This document shows positions 60,377 through 64,000 of a DNA stretch of 64,000 nucleotides, in pieces; the first letter of the stretch is position 1; each line of letters begins with the position of its first letter. The notes under the pieces were generated by a model. It had not been told where the DNA came from. It worked only from the letters and a program-made list of their open reading frames with translations, and did no database searches. The stretch comes from JAJAZB01 sp964244295 (lineage in GTDB: Bacteria > Bacteroidota > Bacteroidia > Cytophagales > Spirosomataceae): positions 44,280-108,279 of the forward strand of contig CAXTIG010000020.1 in the NCBI GenBank assembly GCA_964244295.1, in the 5' to 3' direction. A program made the position numbers and the translations under genes.

Positions 60377-61843
60377 TCACGCCCCCACCACCGCCCGCAC
60401 CCCCACGCGACTCGACACCGCCCACAAGCCCAAAAACGTCAGCGCCCCGTTGATCATCAGCCGCTCGAAGCCGATTTCGTAGCCGCCAAACCAGGCGGCG
60501 GAGTGTTGCACCAGCACGTAGGTGAGCGCCGGGGCGAGCAGGCACACCAGCGGCACGAGGGCGTCGCGCACGCCGCGCCGGGTGTACAGCCCGAAGGCAA
60601 ACAGGCCCAGCAACGGCCCGTAGGTGTAGCCGGCCAGGTCGAACACCGCCGTGATGACGTTCTGGCTGTTGACCCGCTGAAATACCACGATGACGAGGAA
60701 GAACAAGACCGAAAACCCGATGTGAACGGCGTGCTTGATGCGCTGCCGCCGGGCTTCGGGGTAGCGCTCGATGTCCATGAAGTCGATGCAGAAAGCCGTG
60801 GTGAGGGCCGTCAGGGCGGAGTCGGCGCTGGCGTAGGTGGAGGCGATGATGCCGAGCAAAAAGGTGAGCGCCACGGCCAGCCCGAAGCGCCCGCCCAGGG
60901 CCAGGTTGGGGTAGAGATCATCGGTTTTGGCGGGGATGGGTAGGTTCAACCCGTCGGAATACACGTAGAGCAAAGCCCCCAGGCTGAGGAAGAGCAGGTT
61001 GATAAACACCAGCACCACGTAAAACCAGAACATATTTTTCTGGGCTTCGCCGATGTTTTTGCAGGTCAGGTTTTTCTGCATCAAATCCTGGTCGAGGCCG
61101 GTCATCACGATGGCGATGAAGGCCCCGGAGAGGAAATCTTTCCAGAAATAATGCTTGCTCGACACGTCCCAATTCCAGAATTGAGAATACCGGCTTTGCC
61201 CGATCACGCGGGGCACCTCGCCGAGGTTCAGGTTCAGGGTTTGGGAAATCAACACCACCGTCACGATCAGCGCCGTGAGGAGAAAAAACGTCTGGAGCGT
61301 GTCGGTGACGATGATGGTTTTCACTCCGCCCTTGTAGGTGTACACCCAGATGAGCGCAATCGACACGGCCACCGTGACGCCGAAGGGCACGCCGAGGCCG
61401 TCGAAAATGGCGAGTTGGAGTACGTTGACCGCCACGAACAGCCGCACCGCCGAACCCAGGGTGCGGGCCAGCAGGAAAATGGCCGAGCCGGTTTTGTACG
61501 ACCAAAACCCGAAGCGTTTGCCGAGGTAGGAGTAAATCGAAATCAAATTGAGCCGGTAGTACAGCGGCATCAGCACCAGTCCGATGAACAAATACCCCAG
61601 CGCGTAACCGAGCACGACCTGAAAGTAGGTAAAGCCCAGCGTGCCCACCGACCCCGGCACCGACACGAACGTAACCCCCGAAATGGAGGTACCGATCATG
61701 CCGAAGGCCACCAGGTACCAGGGCGATTGCTTGTTGGCGGTGAAAAACGTGGTGGTGTCGGCGTTGCGGGAAGTGAGGTAGGAAACGCCCACGAGCAGGG
61801 CAAAATACACGACCAGAATGGCGAGGGCGATGGTGGAACTCAT
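60377..61843 (-). CDS. Sodium:solute symporter (SSS family)
   Basis: This 488-residue membrane protein has 13 or so helices. Family signatures are present, such as YLVAFGMIGTSISGVTFVSV near residue 50 and GGRFGLAVALTFLLGIIAST near 325. Members import sugars, amino acids, carboxylates or vitamins with Na+. The C-terminal helices end without an extra kinase or STAC domain. The ATG at 61843 opens the first helix (TIALAILVVYFALLVGVSYL). It is a single-gene unit divergent from clpS. The substrate is unknown. Confidence 0.92.
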   Translation of the reverse strand: MSSTIALAILVVYFALLVGVSYLTSRNADTTTFFTANKQSPWYLVAFGMIGTSISGVTFVSVPGSVGTLGFTYFQVVLGYALGYLFIGLVLMPLYYRLNLISIYSYLGKRFGFWSYKTGSAIFLLARTLGSAVRLFVAVNVLQLAIFDGLGVPFGVTVAVSIALIWVYTYKGGVKTIIVTDTLQTFFLLTALIVTVVLISQTLNLNLGEVPRVIGQSRYSQFWNWDVSSKHYFWKDFLSGAFIAIVMTGLDQDLMQKNLTCKNIGEAQKNMFWFYVVLVFINLLFLSLGALLYVYSDGLNLPIPAKTDDLYPNLALGGRFGLAVALTFLLGIIASTYASADSALTALTTAFCIDFMDIERYPEARRQRIKHAVHIGFSVLFFLVIVVFQRVNSQNVITAVFDLAGYTYGPLLGLFAFGLYTRRGVRDALVPLVCLLAPALTYVLVQHSAAWFGGYEIGFERLMINGALTFLGLWAVSSRVGVRAVVGA

Positions 61844-62010
61844 CGGAACCGGAAGGGGGGCAAGGGGGTTATGAAAAGCCCAAAAGTACGGAAAAACGGG
61901 TCAGTTTTACGCGCTGAGCCGGTAGGTGCGGTGCCAGAAATTCCTTGCAAAATCCCGTTTCCCGCCGTAGTTTTGAGTAACCAACCCGTTCACCAACACG
62001 CCCAAGACCA

Positions 62011-62310
62011 ATGCCTTTCCCAACCGCTCCGACGCCGAAACGCTGGCAGGAAGAAGACGTTGACGTGCTCGACGCGACGCAAGACCAGGAAGAGCACGAC
62101 CTCGTGGTGTTCAACGACGACGTGAACACCTTCGACCACGTCATCGAGGCGCTCATCGACATCTGCGAACACACGCCCGAACAGGCCGAGCAATGCACGC
62201 TGCTCATTCACTTCAAGGGCAAATGCGCGGTGAAAAAAGGGGATTTTGAAAAACTCGCCCCGATGCGCAACGCCATCTGCGGGCGCGGCATCAGCGCTGA
62301 AGTGCTCTAA
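62011..62310 (+). CDS. clpS: ATP-dependent Clp protease adaptor ClpS
   Basis: This 99-residue adaptor delivers N-end-rule substrates to ClpAP/ClpCP. The characteristic core is VVFNDDVNTFDHVIEALIDI, with the hydrophobic-pocket Asn/Asp residues, and HFKGKCAVKKGDFEKL completes the fold. The N-terminal tail (about 25 residues) is typical of the Bacteroidota type. It is followed by recR on the same strand. Confidence 0.95.
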   Translation: MPFPTAPTPKRWQEEDVDVLDATQDQEEHDLVVFNDDVNTFDHVIEALIDICEHTPEQAEQCTLLIHFKGKCAVKKGDFEKLAPMRNAICGRGISAEVL

Positions 62311-62316
62311 ATTCAA

Positions 62317-62395
62317 ATTGAGAATGGAGAGTTGAGAATGGAGAATAAACTTCTGTCTTTCATTCTCCATTCTCCATTTTCCATTCTCCATTTAA
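62317..62395. repeat. GAGAATGGA/TCCATTCTC low-complexity inverted repeat
   Basis: GAGAATGGAGAGTTGAGAAT faces multiple CATTCTCCATTCTCCATTT words across a short loop in the clpS-recR spacer. The right arm ends a few bases before the GTG start of recR. It could act as a weak terminator or affect recR translation. Confidence 0.75.
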
Positions 62396-63004
<609 letters not shown>

Positions 63005-63010
63005 AGACCC

Positions 63011-63091
63011 AAAAAGCCCCCCAACCCCCGAAGGGGGAGTAAAAATACCAGCATTGAAAAGCCCCCTTCGGGGGTTGGGGGGCTTTTTTTT
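63011..63091 (+). terminator. Perfect 27-bp palindrome with T-tract after recR
   Basis: Arms 63011-63037 and 63062-63088 are exact complements around a 24-base loop; eight T end the right side. It is a strong intrinsic terminator. It belongs loosely to the CCCCnAAnGGGGG family seen at 1331 and 34946. Confidence 0.88.
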
Positions 63092-63128
63092 CGCTACGTT
63101 TGCGCTTTAACTCATTCAATTTTCTTCC

Positions 63129-63797
63129 ATGAAACGCACCCTACTTTTCGCCGCCGCCCTCGGCCTTTCGGCGCTGACGGCCTCGGCTCAGTTTACCCAG
63201 GCCCCGCTGCCCTACGATTCCGGCGCGCTGGAGCCGAGCATCGACAAGCAAACGATGGAAATCCACTACGGCAAGCACCACGCCGCTTATGTGACCAACC
63301 TCAACAAAGCAGTGGAAGGCAAACCGGAGGCCTCGATGACGATTTACCAACTCATCAAAAAAATCGACAGCCAAACCGCCCCCGCCATCCGCAACAACGC
63401 CGGGGGACACTGGAATCACACGTTTTTCTGGAATGTGATGTCGCCCAAAAAAGACAGCAAGCCCTCGGCGGAACTGACGGCGGCCCTCACCAGCGCGTTT
63501 GGGTCGATGGACAAATTCAAGGAAGAGTTTGCCAAAGCCGCTACTGGGCGATTTGGTTCAGGCTGGGCTTGGCTGATTGTGAAGGACAAGAAACTCGCCG
63601 TTTCCTCGACGCCCAACCAGGACAACCCGCTGATGGCCGTGGCCGAAACGCAGGGCATCCCCGTGCTGGGCCTCGACGTGTGGGAGCACGCCTACTACCT
63701 CAAGTACCAGAACAAACGCCCCGACTACATCAAATCGTGGTGGGACGTGGTGAACTGGGAGGTGGTAAGCAAGAATTTTGCGGAAGGGATGAAGTAA
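63129..63797 (+). CDS. Exported Fe/Mn superoxide dismutase
   Basis: This 222-residue SOD has an N-terminal signal peptide (TLLFAAALGLSALTASAQ), so it acts in the periplasm and not the cytosol. Metal ligands lie in the usual blocks: His in HYGKHHAAYVTNLNKA, His in NNAGGHWNHTFFWNVM, and Asp/His in LDVWEHAYYLKYQNKRPDYI. The remaining features (GRFGSGWAWLIV) are normal. Whether Fe or Mn is bound cannot be told. It is followed by an intrinsic terminator. Confidence 0.95.
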   Translation: MKRTLLFAAALGLSALTASAQFTQAPLPYDSGALEPSIDKQTMEIHYGKHHAAYVTNLNKAVEGKPEASMTIYQLIKKIDSQTAPAIRNNAGGHWNHTFFWNVMSPKKDSKPSAELTAALTSAFGSMDKFKEEFAKAATGRFGSGWAWLIVKDKKLAVSSTPNQDNPLMAVAETQGIPVLGLDVWEHAYYLKYQNKRPDYIKSWWDVVNWEVVSKNFAEGMK

Positions 63798-63821
63798 TCT
63801 CGTTGACGATGCATCCCAGCG

Positions 63822-63860
63822 AAAACGTCGCTTACTCGAAAGAGTAAGCGACGTTTTTTT
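63822..63860 (+). terminator. Intrinsic terminator after the superoxide dismutase
   Basis: The 16-base stem AAAACGTCGCTTACTC (63822-63837) pairs with 63842-63857 around a GAAA tetraloop, then a run of T. The final 140 bases of the window hold nothing I recognise. Confidence 0.9.
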
Positions 63861-64000
63861 GTAAGTAAATGATAGAAAATCAGGCAATTAGAAATATTAA
63901 AAAAATCTACCAACATCAAGGTTACATTTTACACTTCAGAATTGATATAAGTAGTTGCTGTAAATTAGTTTAGGTTATTGTATTTTCGTCTCATGGGACG

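Overview
The window looks like chromosome from a GC-rich member of the Bacteroidota, most likely Cytophagales close to Spirosoma, Rudanella or Larkinella. This is inferred from gene content, not from a marker-gene match. The pointers are a SusC/SusD pair, FecR proteins with a C-terminal DUF4974-type domain, a type IX secretion C-terminal domain, a Bacteroidota-type malate dehydrogenase and weak Shine-Dalgarno signals. No rRNA, tRNA, CRISPR array, integrase or transposase gene was seen.

Region 1 (0.1-17.2 kb, all minus strand) is a glycan-uptake locus with its own regulators. Read in the direction of transcription it runs: ECF sigma factor, FecR anti-sigma, SusC with an N-terminal STN signalling domain, SusD lipoprotein, a 1793-residue secreted beta-helix protein with two CBM3-like domains and a T9SS tail, an FAD oxidoreductase, then a second sigma/FecR pair. 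The partner receptor of the second pair is probably beyond the left edge.

Region 2 (17.3-29.9 kb) is core housekeeping. A minus-strand run holds queA, ispD, meaB and an RND/MMPL exporter. A MacB-like permease, a small membrane protein, mdh, a DUF1232 protein, tatA, gatA and an MltD-type lytic transglycosylase follow.

Region 3 (30-50.6 kb) is accessory. It starts with an AT-rich DUF262 (GmrSD-like) gene bounded by inverted repeats, a collagen-like lipoprotein and a DUF3179 protein. Three AhpD-like proteins, a TauE/SafE exporter, an Asn/Gln-rich heptad-repeat miniprotein and an MFS transporter come next, with two TonB-dependent receptors. One receptor sits with a vanadium-haloperoxidase/PAP2 enzyme and an outer-membrane barrel. 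That trio is bracketed by two paralogous small membrane-anchored proteins that both appear to start with TTG. A GH13 enzyme and an unknown 93-residue protein close the region.

Region 4 (50.7-60.4 kb) is an island of visibly lower GC. It holds a flavoprotein, a truncated NmrA-like gene, a four-gene Wadjet/MksBEFG-like anti-plasmid operon (jetABCD) with overlapping genes, and a HigBA-type toxin-antitoxin cluster with a DUF2442 protein. The higB toxin is frameshifted at a six-base homopolymer. Region 5 (60.4-64 kb) returns to core genes: a sodium:solute symporter, clpS, recR and an exported superoxide dismutase.

The intergenic spaces carry many long interrupted palindromes from at least seven sequence families. 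Several lie directly at, or contribute, the stop codons of neighbouring genes.
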